From NCBI GenBank assembly GCA_022599775.1, contig JAHZLQ010000078.1, positions 1 through 64,000 of the forward strand: a stretch of 64,000 nt of DNA. The letters are read 5' to 3'. This DNA comes from Gammaproteobacteria bacterium (GTDB taxonomy: Bacteria > Pseudomonadota > Gammaproteobacteria > Nevskiales > Nevskiaceae). The translations under genes were made by a program, and so were the position numbers. This document shows positions 1 through 8,944 of this stretch, in pieces (the stretch's first letter is position 1; every line of letters starts with the position of its first letter). A model generated the notes under the pieces. It was not told the DNA's origin and ran no database searches. It saw only the letters and a list, made by a program, of their open reading frames with translations.

Positions 1-114
1 ATCGTCACCATCAATCCGGTTACCCCGGAACAACTCGATGCCGGCGTCTGCTCGCAGGTCAATTTCCCGACCCTCACCGCCGTCAAGCTCAAAAGTGAGT
101 TAATTCCTCAGTGA
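1..114 (+). CDS. C-terminal fragment of an unidentified protein
   Basis: An open frame enters from the left edge in frame 1 and stops at TGA 112-114, leaving 37 residues that end in ELIPQ. I do not recognise the family. It runs towards the 3' end of the convergent vapC fragment and overlaps it by 15 bp. Homology to VapC is lost just beyond this stop, so one inference is that this is the tail of a transposase whose element inserted into vapC. A chance open frame cannot be excluded from such a short piece. Confidence 0.35.
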   Translation: MVTINPVTPEQLDAGVCSQVNFPTLTAVKLKSELIPQ

Positions 115-414
115 GTGTCCAAAACAGGTTGACACGTTCCGGCCCGCCTTGGCCAATTCGGCGCGTAGCTGGCCGGTGTGCTCAGCCGCGAGCGCGTTGT
201 AGTCCAGCACGTCCAATCTGGCCGTGAAGCCCTCCACGACCGCCAGGTTCTGCTCTGGCAGGGCACTTTTTTCGGCGCCATAGATCAGCTCCATCAAAGA
301 GACGGAACTGATGCAAAGTTGCCCCTGATGCCTGCCGAATGCCTGTCGGACCTGATCCGGCTTGTTCTTGATGGTGAAGATGCAGGTGTTGGAGTCCAGC
401 ATGAACTTGAGCAT
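100..414 (-). pseudogene. vapC: truncated VapC-type PIN-domain toxin
   Basis: VapC toxins are PIN-domain ribonucleases that cut RNA (often initiator tRNA) and are neutralised by VapB. The first ~92 residues fit the family: the N-terminal acidic motif MLDSNTCIF and the SLMELIYGAE helix are present, as is the GQLRAELAKAGR segment. The family normally continues with a G-x-x-D-x-x-I-A motif holding further acidic catalytic residues, to about 130 residues. Here the sequence changes abruptly to a dozen unrelated residues and stops at 104. The start ATG overlaps the vapB stop (ATGA), as is usual for this pair. The truncated toxin is probably inactive. Confidence 0.75.
115..137. mobile_element. possible insertion boundary inside vapC
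   Basis: A short imperfect palindrome (GTGTC at 115-119, GACAC at 131-135) lies exactly where the vapC reading frame stops resembling its family. It also lies directly after the stop of the leftmost open frame. That arrangement is what the right end of an insertion sequence looks like. The rest of the element would be outside the window, so the assignment is inferred. Confidence 0.3.
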
Positions 415-641
415 CAGAACGCTTCGCGCTCCTGCTCGGCGGGCTGTTCGCGTTCGGACATGAAATCGTCCGTCACGGATGGGCCGTCAAACCAGCTGTC
501 CCATGACTGTCCAAGCGGCGTGATGATGCGTGTGTTCCCCACGGCAACCACATCGACGCGCTTGACGCTCTCAGGCAGTGCGATCGCCTTCGGCAGGCGA
601 ACAGCCTGGCTTCGATTGTTCTTGAACACGGTGGTTTCCAT
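414..641 (-). CDS. vapB: VapB-type antitoxin (AbrB/SpoVT fold)
   Basis: This 75-residue protein begins METTVFKNNRSQAVRLPK, the signature of VapB antitoxins with an N-terminal swapped-hairpin AbrB DNA-binding domain. The C-terminal tail (WDSWFDG...FMSEREQPAEQE) is the toxin-binding part. I chose the ATG at 641 because GGAGA lies about 6 nt upstream. An in-frame ATG at 653 is possible but has no ribosome site. VapB would normally repress its own promoter together with VapC, and that promoter should lie between 642 and about 720 on the minus strand. The antitoxin appears intact although its toxin is truncated. Confidence 0.85.
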   Translation of the reverse strand: METTVFKNNRSQAVRLPKAIALPESVKRVDVVAVGNTRIITPLGQSWDSWFDGPSVTDDFMSEREQPAEQEREAF

Positions 642-1035
642 GCGAGTCTCCATGTGATATGCCGGAAGTATATCCCGCCGTGCCCAGGGTTCACCAGATC
701 GGCAACGCGTCATTCAGCGCCGTTGTGTAACGGCAAGCTTCCTTTCGCCGAAAGCGTCCGCTCCGGCTGATTTGAGCCGTTCGACGGACTCGCCCAGGCT
801 GGACATTCGTCGACGAGACATTCAAGTTGATCCGTCGCTGAGCTTCGCCTCGTTTCAGAGCCCCTGAGCGGACGATATCGCCATGGCAGCAAGCCGCCGG
901 GACTGGGCGGCGCGTTAACATGGCTGCCGAATTGCATCACATACCGGACGGGCGCGGACCGCGTGCGGCCCATCCCGGTATTCCCGAACGCCGAGGCTCC
1001 GGCGAGCCTGGGTCCGTGAACAGGAGAGATTCGAT
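642..1035. other. intergenic region between vapB and edd
   Basis: About 390 bp separate the divergent vapB and edd genes. I see no protein with family resemblance on either strand; the minus-strand open frames here have no homologue that I recognise. The stretch must contain both promoters. A clear edd ribosome site (AGGAGAG) sits at about 1022-1028. No HexR-like or other operator stands out by eye. Confidence 0.4.
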
Positions 1036-2913
1036 ATGGCCACGCATGCTGCCTTGATCCGTGTCACCGAGCGCATCCGGGAACGTAGCGCCACGAGTCG
1101 GGCCGATTACCTGCGCCATCGGCGTGCGGCGGCCGAGGCGGGCGCCACCCGGCATCAGATTTCCTGTACCAATCTGGCGCATGCATTCGCGGCCTCGGAG
1201 CCGGATGACAAGGATTCGCTGCGCGGTGCGCAGTGGCCGAATCTGGCGATCGTTTCGGCGTACAACGACATGCTGTCCGCCCATCAGCCGCTGGAGCGGT
1301 TCCCGGAGCTGATCAAGCAGGCCGCCCGCAAGGCCGGGGCGGTGGCGCAGTTTGCCGGTGGCGTGCCGGCGATGTGCGATGGCGTGACTCAGGGGCAGAC
1401 CGGCATGGAACTGTCGCTGTTCTCGCGCGACGTGATTGCGATGGCCACGGCGGTTTCCTTGTCGCACAACGTGTTCGATGGCGTGCTGTGCCTGGGCGTC
1501 TGCGACAAGATCGTGCCGGGTCTGCTGATCGGCGCCTTGCAGTTTGGGCATCTGCCGACGATTTTCGTACCAGGCGGGCCGATGACCTCGGGGCTGTCCA
1601 ATCCCGAGAAATCGCGTATCCGCCAGCTCTATACCGAAGGCAAGGTGAGCCGGGGTGAGTTGCTGGACGCGGAGATGAAGTCCTATCACGGTCCGGGCAC
1701 CTGCACGTTCTACGGCACGGCCAACAGCAATCAGATGCTGATGGAGATGATGGGGCTGCATCTGCCGGGCGCGGCGTTCGTCAATCCGAATACGCCGCTG
1801 CGGGATGCGCTGACCGCCGCCGCTGCGCAGCGCTGCGCTGCGATTACCGCATTGGGCGATCAGTACATTCCAATGCACGAAGTGATTGACGAGCGGGCGA
1901 TCGTCAACGGCATCGTCGGTCTGCTGGCGACGGGCGGCTCCACCAATCACACGATCCATCTGGTGGCGGTGGCCGGTGCCGCCGGCATCGTCATCGACTG
2001 GAGCGACTTCGACGAGCTGTCTGCCGTGGTGCCGCTGCTGGCGCGGGTTTATCCGAACGGCAGCGCTGACGTGAATCATTTTCACGCGGCCGGTGGCATG
2101 GGCTTTCTGGTTCGCGAATTGTTGCAGGCCGGACTCGTGCACCCGGACGTGAACACGGTGATGGGACCAGGGCTGGAGCACTACACGCGCGAGCCGTTCC
2201 TCAAGGACGGCGAGCTGATCTGGCGGGCGGCGCCGGATCTCAGTCGCGATGCCGAAGTGCTGCGCGGTACGGCTGAACCGTTTTCTAGGGACGGTGGCCT
2301 GCGTCTGCTCAGCGGCAACCTCGGACGTGGCGTGATCAAGGTTTCCGCGGTCAAGCCGGAGCATCGCAAGGTGTCGGCGCCGGCGGTGGTGTTCGACGAT
2401 CAGAACGATTTGCTCACGGCGTTCAAGAATGGCGAGCTGAATCGGGACTTCGTGGCGGTGGTGCGCTTTCAGGGGCCGCGTGCCAACGGCATGCCGGAAC
2501 TGCACAAGCTGACGCCGGCATTGGGCGTGCTGCAGGACCAGGGCCATCATGTGGCGCTGGTCACGGATGGCCGCATGTCCGGTGCCTCCGGCAAGGTGCC
2601 GGCGGCGATTCACCTCACGCCGGAATGTCTGGGCGGCGGCCCCTTGGCGCGTGTCCGCAATGGCGACATGATCCACCTGGATGCGGAGCGCGGCCGGCTC
2701 GATGTCGACGTGGCAGCCAGCGATTTTTTGCAGCGTGAGGTCGCCATTCCCGAACTGACACAGAACGCCTGGGGCATGGGGCGCGAGCTGTTTGCCAGTT
2801 TCCGGGCCGTGGCCAGCGGGGCGGAGCAGGGTGCGGTCAGTTTCGGCCCCGCGCCCGAACCGACCGAGCCGGCCGACGCGCCGGTCGGCGTCGAGTCCAC
2901 TGTCACGTCCTGA
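1036..2913 (+). CDS. edd: phosphogluconate dehydratase
   Basis: Edd dehydrates 6-phosphogluconate to 2-keto-3-deoxy-6-phosphogluconate, the first dedicated step of the Entner-Doudoroff pathway, in the cytoplasm. The 625-residue product matches the IlvD/Edd family along its whole length. Visible motifs include [15 protein letters not shown] [30 protein letters not shown] and [15 protein letters not shown], which carry the cysteines for the iron-sulfur cluster, and [12 protein letters not shown] near the C-terminus. The ATG at 1036 has AGGAGAG eight bases upstream. The usual length is about 605; the extra residues are a Pro/Glu-rich tail. eda follows after 22 bp, so the two should be co-transcribed. 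Confidence 0.96.
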   Translation: MATHAALIRVTERIRERSATSRADYLRHRRAAAEAGATRHQISCTNLAHAFAASEPDDKDSLRGAQWPNLAIVSAYNDMLSAHQPLERFPELIKQAARKAGAVAQFAGGVPAMCDGVTQGQTGMELSLFSRDVIAMATAVSLSHNVFDGVLCLGVCDKIVPGLLIGALQFGHLPTIFVPGGPMTSGLSNPEKSRIRQLYTEGKVSRGELLDAEMKSYHGPGTCTFYGTANSNQMLMEMMGLHLPGAAFVNPNTPLRDALTAAAAQRCAAITALGDQYIPMHEVIDERAIVNGIVGLLATGGSTNHTIHLVAVAGAAGIVIDWSDFDELSAVVPLLARVYPNGSADVNHFHAAGGMGFLVRELLQAGLVHPDVNTVMGPGLEHYTREPFLKDGELIWRAAPDLSRDAEVLRGTAEPFSRDGGLRLLSGNLGRGVIKVSAVKPEHRKVSAPAVVFDDQNDLLTAFKNGELNRDFVAVVRFQGPRANGMPELHKLTPALGVLQDQGHHVALVTDGRMSGASGKVPAAIHLTPECLGGGPLARVRNGDMIHLDAERGRLDVDVAASDFLQREVAIPELTQNAWGMGRELFASFRAVASGAEQGAVSFGPAPEPTEPADAPVGVESTVTS

Positions 2914-2935
2914 TCCAGGATCGGAGAATGTCGAA

Positions 2936-3562
2936 ATGAATGCCCGAGAACTCGTTGCGGTTCAGCCGGTGATCCCGGTGATGGTGATCGACGATCTGGA
3001 TACGGCGGTGCCGCTGGCGCGTGCGCTGGTCGACGGCGGGGTGCGCCTGCTCGAGATCACGATGCGCACGCCGGTGGCCCTTGAGGCGACGCGGCGTATC
3101 GTTGAAGAAGTACCGGACGCGATCGTCGGCGTCGGAACCCTGACGACGATCGCCGACATTGCCCTGGCGATCGAAGCCGGGGCCAGTTTCGGCGTCAGCC
3201 CGGGCGCGACCCCAGCCTTGCTGGCGGCGGCGCGCGACGCTGGATTGCCCTTGCTGCCGGGCGTGATGACGCCTTCGGACATCCTCAGCGGACTGGCCGA
3301 AGGTTACGACACCTTCAAATTCTTCCCAGCCCAGCAGGCGGGCGGCATGGCCATGCTCAAGGCCTTTCACGGCCCATTCCCGGATCTGCTGTTTTGCCCG
3401 ACCGGCGGAATCGACGTGTCCACCGCGCCGCAGTTCCTGGCCCTGCCGAACGTGGCCTGTGTGGGCGGCTCCTGGTTGGCGCCGAAGGCGGCCGTGCAGG
3501 CTCGCGACTGGCCGGCGATCACGCGTCTGGCGGCGGAAACGCAGGCTTTGCGAAGAAGCTGA
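2936..3562 (+). CDS. eda: KDPG aldolase (2-keto-3-deoxy-6-phosphogluconate aldolase)
   Basis: Eda cleaves KDPG into pyruvate and glyceraldehyde-3-phosphate, completing the Entner-Doudoroff route opened by the preceding edd. The 208-residue TIM-barrel protein shows LLEITMRTP (catalytic Glu), GVGTLTT and DTFKFFPA (Schiff-base Lys), and FCPTGGI for phosphate binding. The start is the ATG at 2936, preceded by GGAGAA. A longer open frame upstream overlaps edd and has no family resemblance. It ends next to the convergent glk gene. Confidence 0.96.
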   Translation: MNARELVAVQPVIPVMVIDDLDTAVPLARALVDGGVRLLEITMRTPVALEATRRIVEEVPDAIVGVGTLTTIADIALAIEAGASFGVSPGATPALLAAARDAGLPLLPGVMTPSDILSGLAEGYDTFKFFPAQQAGGMAMLKAFHGPFPDLLFCPTGGIDVSTAPQFLALPNVACVGGSWLAPKAAVQARDWPAITRLAAETQALRRS

Positions 3563-3567
3563 GCGGC

Positions 3568-3588
3568 TGAGCGCGCGCGGCGCGCTCA
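3568..3588. terminator. GC-rich hairpin between convergent eda and glk
   Basis: A perfect 9-bp inverted repeat (TGAGCGCGC / GCGCGCTCA) with a 3-nt loop lies directly after eda and overlaps the glk stop codon. Only a short T-tract (TTT) follows on the plus strand, so it is a weak intrinsic terminator candidate that could serve both genes. Confidence 0.45.
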
Positions 3589-4575
3589 GGTTTCGCGCGC
3601 GGCATCCAATTCGAGCTGGTGCGCGACGCCGATCAGCCCCGGATACCGAGAATGAATCACGTAGACCGGGATCGGCGCCAAGTATTCGCGGAACCGCCCT
3701 TTGTTCTCGAAGCGGTTGCGAAAGCCCGATTGCGCGAAGTACTCGCCCAGTTTCGGGACGATGCCACCGCCCACGTAAACGCCGCCGCGGGCGCCCAGCG
3801 TCAGCGCCAGATCGGATGCGACCGTGCCCAACATTTCGCAGAAGGTGCGCAAGCTTGAGGCGCACATCGGACAGTCGTCCGCGAGACCGCGGCGACTGAT
3901 ATCGGCCGCGGACAGCGGTTCGGGTTCCTGCCCGTTGAGCGCGCAAATGGTTTGGTAGAGCGCCTGCATGCCCGGGCCCGACAGAACCCGTTCTGCCGAG
4001 ATATGGGTTCCGCCGTCTCTCATCATGCCCAGCAGTGTGGCTTCGCGTTCGTCGAACGCGGGCAGCGTGACATGACCCCCTTCGCCGTTGATCGGAACCG
4101 GTTTGCCGTCGACCATGAACAGGCCGGAGACGCCCAGCCCGGTGCCGGCGCCGAGCAGCGCAAGTGGGGCGCCTTGCGCCGGCTTGTCACCGCCCAGTTG
4201 TCGCAGTTCCTCGCGTGGAAGCACTGGCAGCGACAAGGCCAGTGCCGTGAAATCGTTGTGCAGCCACAGACGGTCCAGACCGACCGCCTTGCGCAGGGCC
4301 TCGATGGAAAAGGCCCAGTGATGGTTGGTCATCTTCACGCGGTCGCCCGTCACCGGGTTGGCGATACCGAACGCCCCCCAGCGCGGCTGCACGCCACCCA
4401 CGCCGTCCAGAAAATGAAGGATCGCGGCTTCCAGCGTCTCGAAGTTGGCGGTGGGCAGCACTTGTGGCGTGCCGAAGCTTTCGCCGGGCGCCAGAATCAG
4501 CGCGAAGCGTGCATTGGTGCCACCGATGTCTCCGATCAGGCGCGGGTAGGTCTCGGTTATCGCAGTGGAGGTCAT
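3586..4575 (-). CDS. glk: glucokinase
   Basis: Glucokinase phosphorylates glucose with ATP, feeding the 6-phosphogluconate route encoded beside it. The 329-residue protein has the ATP-binding GDIGGTNARFAL motif close to its N-terminus. It also has LHNDFTALALS with the catalytic Asp, a GAGTGLGVSGL loop and EGGHVTLP. These are typical of the bacterial group B glucokinases. The start is the ATG at 4575, where the family begins. The longer frame upstream runs through the tRNA gene and is not coding. It is transcribed towards edd-eda, so the three glucose-catabolism genes form a convergent unit. No strong ribosome site is visible. Confidence 0.94.
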   Translation of the reverse strand: MTSTAITETYPRLIGDIGGTNARFALILAPGESFGTPQVLPTANFETLEAAILHFLDGVGGVQPRWGAFGIANPVTGDRVKMTNHHWAFSIEALRKAVGLDRLWLHNDFTALALSLPVLPREELRQLGGDKPAQGAPLALLGAGTGLGVSGLFMVDGKPVPINGEGGHVTLPAFDEREATLLGMMRDGGTHISAERVLSGPGMQALYQTICALNGQEPEPLSAADISRRGLADDCPMCASSLRTFCEMLGTVASDLALTLGARGGVYVGGGIVPKLGEYFAQSGFRNRFENKGRFREYLAPIPVYVIHSRYPGLIGVAHQLELDAARET

Positions 4576-4703
4576 GCTCAGGCCTGTTGGAGTCGGTGCG
4601 AAACGGGTCCGGACTACGACCGGGATGGGCGATTCCGTCAATGTTACCAGCGGCTCAATGAGCCCAAGCTTGATAATGAGGTCTTGATCACCGCGGCTTT
4701 TGA

Positions 4704-4733
4704 TTGACCCGCGCATACCCGCGCCCGGATAAT
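4704..4733 (+). promoter_or_regulatory. sigma-70 promoter of tRNA-Pro
   Basis: TTGACC (4704-4709) and GATAAT (4728-4733) are separated by 18 bp, and the tRNA starts 16 bp after the -10 box. Both hexamers match the consensus at five of six positions. Confidence 0.7.
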
Positions 4734-4748
4734 CCGCCCGCACTTCGT

Positions 4749-4825
4749 CGGGGTGTGGCGCAGCCTGGTAGCGCATCTGCTTTGGGAGCAGAGGGTCGCA
4801 GGTTCGAATCCTGTCGCCCCGACCA
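4749..4825 (+). tRNA. tRNA-Pro (anticodon TGG)
   Basis: The 77-nt cloverleaf has acceptor arms CGGGGTG / CGCCCCG and a D-arm with AGCCTGGTAGCGC. The anticodon stem TCTGC / GCAGA holds the loop TTTGGGA, giving anticodon TGG. The T-loop is GTTCGAATC, and the 3' CCA is encoded. It stands alone between glk and folD. Confidence 0.96.
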
Positions 4826-4835
4826 CTATTTGAGT

Positions 4836-4857
4836 GACTTGCACCTTGGTGCGAGTC
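4836..4857 (+). terminator. hairpin just downstream of tRNA-Pro
   Basis: GACTTGCACC and GGTGCGAGTC form a 10-bp stem with one G-T wobble and a 2-nt loop, 10 nt after the tRNA. There is no T-tract behind it, so it may be a processing or 3'-end structure rather than a classical terminator. Confidence 0.35.
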
Positions 4858-5054
4858 GCGGCCACGTTCGCGGTATCGACATCCCGCACTTTCGGGCCCC
4901 GATGTATTGGTGTCCATCGGAATGGGAGCGGCGACCGCGGGATCTCGAGGCAGGCCTGAGGCCGGGTGATATGTCTCGGTGGCGAACGTCTCCCGAATCA
5001 GTCGCGATGGGGCCATCAGCTGCGCGGTCCCGAGTGGTTCTTGGCCGGGTCCGG

Positions 5055-5083
5055 TTCTGGAAGCAGCGCGCTGTGCCTATAAT
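5055..5083 (+). promoter_or_regulatory. probable folD promoter
   Basis: A perfect -10 box TATAAT lies at 5078-5083, about 75 bp before the folD start. The -35 position, 17 bp further up, is the weak TTCTGG (5055-5060). Confidence 0.5.
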
Positions 5084-5156
5084 CACGCGCCCGCCGGCGC
5101 CCGACCGGGTGGACCGCCGCCCAACTTCTGTCTTCCGACGAATCGTTTTCGAACCC

Positions 5157-6011
5157 GTGCCAGCCCAGCTTATCGACGGTCGCGCCGTCGCCGCCACTAT
5201 CCATGAACGCGTTCGGCTTGCCATCGCCGCTCGTGTCGAATCCGGTTTGCGAGCACCGGCGCTGGCCACGGTGCTGGTCGGTGCGGATCCGGCATCCCAG
5301 GTGTACGTGCGCAACAAGCGCCAGACCTGCGCGAAGCTCGGCATTCGCTCGGTGCCCTGCGAACTGCCGGTCAGCGTGTCCCAGGTCGAGCTGCTGGCCG
5401 AACTCGACCGGCTCAATGCGGACGATTCGATCGACGGCATTCTGGTACAGCTGCCGTTGCCGAAGCACCTTGATGCCAACGAGTTGATCGAGCGCATCCG
5501 TCCGGACAAGGATGTGGACGGATTCCACCCGTACAACATCGGTCGCCTCGTGCAGCGCAATCCTGCGCTGCGGCCGTGCACCCCTTTGGGCATCATCGAA
5601 TTGCTCAAATCGGTCGGAGAGACCTTCTATGGCCGCCGCGCTGTGGTCGTCGGTGCCTCGAACATCGTCGGACGGCCGATGGCGTTGGAGCTGCTGTTGG
5701 CCGGCGTGACGGTGACTGTGGCGCACCGATTCACGCACGATCTCGAGCATTTCGTACGCGACGCCGACATCGTGGTGGTCGCGGTCGGCAAGCCAGGGCT
5801 GGTTCGCGGGGAATGGATACGCGAAGGCGCGACCGTGATCGATGTGGGCATGAACCGTTTGGAGGACGGCAGTCTGGTCGGGGATTGCGAATTCGAGGCG
5901 GCACGCCAACGCGCCGCCTTCATTACGCCCGTGCCCGGCGGGGTGGGGCCGATGACGGTGGCGATGCTGATGCAGAACACGCTGGTCGCCGCAGAACGGC
6001 GTCGGGCCTAG
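5157..6011 (+). CDS. folD: bifunctional methylenetetrahydrofolate dehydrogenase / methenyltetrahydrofolate cyclohydrolase
   Basis: FolD interconverts 5,10-methylene- and 10-formyl-tetrahydrofolate using NADP. It supplies one-carbon units for purines and formyl-Met. The 284-residue protein starts at GTG 5157 (product begins [12 protein letters not shown]), which aligns with the normal FolD N-terminus. Conserved parts are [14 protein letters not shown] with the catalytic Lys, [34 protein letters not shown], the NADP loop [13 protein letters not shown], and [15 protein letters not shown]. The gene is monocistronic. A longer in-frame extension runs back through the tRNA and is excluded. Confidence 0.95.
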   Translation: MPAQLIDGRAVAATIHERVRLAIAARVESGLRAPALATVLVGADPASQVYVRNKRQTCAKLGIRSVPCELPVSVSQVELLAELDRLNADDSIDGILVQLPLPKHLDANELIERIRPDKDVDGFHPYNIGRLVQRNPALRPCTPLGIIELLKSVGETFYGRRAVVVGASNIVGRPMALELLLAGVTVTVAHRFTHDLEHFVRDADIVVVAVGKPGLVRGEWIREGATVIDVGMNRLEDGSLVGDCEFEAARQRAAFITPVPGGVGPMTVAMLMQNTLVAAERRRA

Positions 6012-6417
6012 ATCAGGCATTGTCGCTTGAACATTAGTATTTAAATTACTATCGTCCCTTGGTGGAATTTGCAGGCGGGGGCGTTTTCTTGAAATCGCAG
6101 CCCGTCAGTTTGAGGAAGGCAAGCGGACACTTGCAAAGGAATTGACGATCCGCTCATCGCGATGGCCCCGCGCTTGTTGCGGTGCAGAACGGCATTCATA
6201 ATTCGCCGGCATCAAGATCGTCGGCGCCCATCCGCATCGGAGCTGGTGGCACCCGTCAACAAACGGATTGGCCGCAGCGGCTTGGTGTTTTTGGACTATT
6301 CGGTGTAGGGGCGAATATTGGGTCCACGGCGGCAAAGCAGGCGTCCTGCTGACATGTTCGGGCGTCAGACTTCTATAAAAATGACCAATGCCAAGATTTC
6401 CTAGGGGGACAAAATCG
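6012..6417. other. intergenic region upstream of the efflux operon
   Basis: About 400 bp lie between folD and the efflux operon. An AT-rich island with a near-palindrome (TAGTA at 6035-6039, TACTA at 6047-6051 around TTTAAAT) stands out against the GC-rich surroundings. No coding frame on either strand looks real. The efflux operon promoter and any operator must be here. Confidence 0.4.
6349..6379 (+). promoter_or_regulatory. possible promoter of the RND efflux operon
   Basis: CTGACA (6349-6354) and TATAAA (6374-6379) each match consensus at five of six positions, but the 19-bp spacer is long. The first gene starts 39 bp further on. Confidence 0.35.
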
Positions 6418-7740
6418 ATGAGGCAAGCGCTGCTGGGGATCGCCTCCATCGCGTTGTCCGGCTCTGCGTGGGCGGCCACCAGTTTGAGCGAGGCGCTGGA
6501 CCAGGCCTTGCAGTACGCGCCGGCGGTCGTTTCATCCGAGGCGCAGTTTCTGGCCGACCGCGAGCTGGCCGAGCAGGAGCGTTCCAACCGGCGGCCCAGC
6601 GTTTCGGCGATCGGCGGTGCGGCCTACGCACACACCGAATCGGATGGCGTGTTCGGCGGCTCCGAAGATGACTATCCAAGTTGGTCGGCGAGCCTGCAGT
6701 TGCGTCAACCATTGTTTCGTCTGGACTGGTCGGCTCAGGGCGACCGGGCCACGGCCTACGAGGCCCAGGCGCAGGCCAGCTACGACGAGCGCACGCTGGC
6801 GATCATGTCCGAGGTGGCGACGGCCTATTTCGATGTTCTGCTGTCGGAAGACGGACTGAATCTGGCGCAAAGTGAAGCTGCGGCGATTCGTGAGGCCTTC
6901 GAAGACACGCAAAAGCGCTATGACGTGGAACTCGTGCCCGGAACCGATCTGCGCGAGGCCCAGGCTCGCGATGATTTGGCGCAGGCGCGTTTGATCACGG
7001 CGAAGCGCGCGCTGGAGACGGCGCGTGATGCGCTCGAAACGTTGACCGGTGAGCGCGTCGAAGCCTTGCCCCGGCTGTCGGCCGAGACCGAATTTCCGGC
7101 CTTGCAGCCGATGGAGCTGGAGCCCTGGAGGGAACGCGCCCTGGCGACGAGCCCGGCGCTGCGCAGTCAGCGCGAATCGGTCACGATCGCACGGACCAAC
7201 CTTAAATCCTCGAAGTCCGCCCGTGCCCCGACGGTGGATATGGTCGCTTCGGCGGGCCGCGACGACAGCAGTGAATACGACTTCGGCCAGACCCAGGACG
7301 ATGCGCGAATCGGTGTCGAACTCAATGTTCCGATCTATGCGGGCGGCGTCAACGCCAGCCAGATCCGGCAGGCGGACGCGCGTTATCGCGCCGCGCAGGC
7401 AGAATTGCGACGCTTGGAGTTGAGCATCCGGCAGGCGGTACGCCGCCTGTTCGGCGATGTCGAAACCGGTTACGTGGAAGCGAAGGCCTATGCCCGTGCG
7501 CTGGATTCGGCGCGGGTGGCGGAGACCGCCACTCAGAACGGCTACGATGCCGGCACCCGTACGATCACCGACGTGCTGGAAGCGCGATCCTCCGTGGTCG
7601 AGGCTCAGCGCAACCTCAACCAGACGCGCTATCAGCTGCTGCTGAACATACTGCAACTCAAGCAGGTCGTCGGTGTACTCAGGCGCCAGGATTTCGTCGA
7701 GGTCGACCGTCTGCTGGTCAACAACACGCCATCGCCGTAA
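6418..7740 (+). CDS. TolC-family outer-membrane efflux protein
   Basis: This is the outer-membrane channel of a tripartite exporter. The 440-residue product begins with a signal peptide (MRQALLGIASIALSGSAWA) and then shows the two tandem, Ala/Glu-rich helical OEP domains of TolC. The typical ATAYFDVLLSEDGLNLA and LEARSSVVEAQRNLNQTRY segments are recognisable. AGGGGG precedes the ATG at 6418; a longer frame upstream lacks a signal peptide at its start. The membrane fusion protein follows after 39 bp and the RND pump after that, so it is the first gene of a three-gene operon. The exported substrate cannot be read from sequence. Confidence 0.92.
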   Translation: MRQALLGIASIALSGSAWAATSLSEALDQALQYAPAVVSSEAQFLADRELAEQERSNRRPSVSAIGGAAYAHTESDGVFGGSEDDYPSWSASLQLRQPLFRLDWSAQGDRATAYEAQAQASYDERTLAIMSEVATAYFDVLLSEDGLNLAQSEAAAIREAFEDTQKRYDVELVPGTDLREAQARDDLAQARLITAKRALETARDALETLTGERVEALPRLSAETEFPALQPMELEPWRERALATSPALRSQRESVTIARTNLKSSKSARAPTVDMVASAGRDDSSEYDFGQTQDDARIGVELNVPIYAGGVNASQIRQADARYRAAQAELRRLELSIRQAVRRLFGDVETGYVEAKAYARALDSARVAETATQNGYDAGTRTITDVLEARSSVVEAQRNLNQTRYQLLLNILQLKQVVGVLRRQDFVEVDRLLVNNTPSP

Positions 7741-7779
7741 GGCATCGCGGCAGAACATGAATCGAAAGGTGTATCAGAC

Positions 7780-8931
7780 ATGACCAAGCGGATGATCATC
7801 ATGCTGACGATCGTCGTCGTGCTGTTCGGCGGGTTGTTCGCATTGAAGTTCGTGATTGGCAAGGGGATGCAGGAATTCTTCGACAACATGCAGCAGCCGC
7901 CGGTGACGATCACCACGGCGCGTGCTGAGAGAGCAACCTGGCCCAACGAGCTGACCGCGGTGGGAACGATCGTGGCGGTCAATGGCATCAACGTGACCAC
8001 CGAGGTCGCAGGCCAGGTCAAGTCGATCGCGTTCGAGTCCGGCGCGCAGGTCAAGGCCGGGCAGGTGCTGGTGCAGCTCGACGTCAGTTCAGAGTCCGCG
8101 TCGCTGGAAAACCTGCGCGCGCAGTCCAAACTCAGCGAAGCCAGCCTCAAGCGCATAGAGCGGCTCTACAAACTGGATACGCTCTCCAAATCCGATCTGG
8201 AGCAGGCTCAGGCGACGCATGACTCGGCGCAGGCCCAGGTGCGTGCCCAGCAGGCGATGATCGACAAGAAGACCATCCGGGCGCCGTTCGACGGCGAACT
8301 CGGCATCCGCCGCATCAATCTCGGTGAGTATCTCGATCCAGGCACGGCGATCGTGCCGCTGCAGTCGCTGGACCCGGTCTATGTGGACTTCACGATGCCG
8401 GAGCGTTACCTGTCCCAGCTTCAGGCCGGATACGAGGTGACCGTCCGCATCGACGCCTTCGAAGACATGAGCTTCACCGGCAAGGTCGTCGCCATCGAGC
8501 CGCAGGTGGACGTGTCGACGCGCAATTTCAAGCTGCGCGCACGGCTGCCGAATCCGGACGGCCGGCTGCGTCCCGGCGCCTTCGCCGATGTCGCGGTCAC
8601 ATTGCCGGGGCAGAATCAGGTGATCGAGCTGCCCAAGAACGCGATCGCCTACAGCCCCTACGGAAACACGGTTTACATCGTGCAGGCGAAGTCGGGCCAG
8701 GCAGCCGGAGAGGGCGATGAACCCGTGCCCGAAGACGTTTTCACGGTGCGCGAACGTTTCGTCAAGACCGGTGAGGCACGCGGCGACTTCATCGCCGTGA
8801 CGGACGGACTTGAGGGCGGGGAGGAGGTGGCCGCCACCGGGCTGTTCCGCCTGCACAGTGGCTCTGCGGTCAGGATCGACAACAGCGACAAGCCGGAGCC
8901 CACGCTCACGCCCGATCCCGCAGATTCCTGA
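7780..8931 (+). CDS. efflux RND transporter periplasmic adaptor (membrane fusion protein)
   Basis: The adaptor links the inner-membrane pump to the TolC-like channel. The 383-residue protein has one N-terminal membrane anchor (about residues 6-27) and no lipobox. It then has a biotinyl-lipoyl-like half-motif (VAGQVKSIAFESGAQVKAGQVL) and a helical hairpin (about 105-155). The returning lipoyl half (TIRAPFDGELGIR) and beta-barrel domains follow. It resembles MexH/MdtA-type adaptors. Its tail is Pro/Asp-rich. It lies between the channel gene and the pump gene, 13 bp before the latter. Confidence 0.93.
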   Translation: MTKRMIIMLTIVVVLFGGLFALKFVIGKGMQEFFDNMQQPPVTITTARAERATWPNELTAVGTIVAVNGINVTTEVAGQVKSIAFESGAQVKAGQVLVQLDVSSESASLENLRAQSKLSEASLKRIERLYKLDTLSKSDLEQAQATHDSAQAQVRAQQAMIDKKTIRAPFDGELGIRRINLGEYLDPGTAIVPLQSLDPVYVDFTMPERYLSQLQAGYEVTVRIDAFEDMSFTGKVVAIEPQVDVSTRNFKLRARLPNPDGRLRPGAFADVAVTLPGQNQVIELPKNAIAYSPYGNTVYIVQAKSGQAAGEGDEPVPEDVFTVRERFVKTGEARGDFIAVTDGLEGGEEVAATGLFRLHSGSAVRIDNSDKPEPTLTPDPADS

Positions 8932-8944
8932 GGCCGCATCCGTC

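Noticed and set aside
937..2676. 579-codon minus-strand frame opposite edd
   Set aside because: It is antisense to a clearly conserved edd, has an Arg/His/Gln-rich composition typical of GC-rich shadow frames, and no recognisable motif.
4704..5156. N-terminal extension of folD by about 150 residues
   Set aside because: It would run through tRNA-Pro and the TATAAT promoter; FolD homologues start at the GTG 5157 position.
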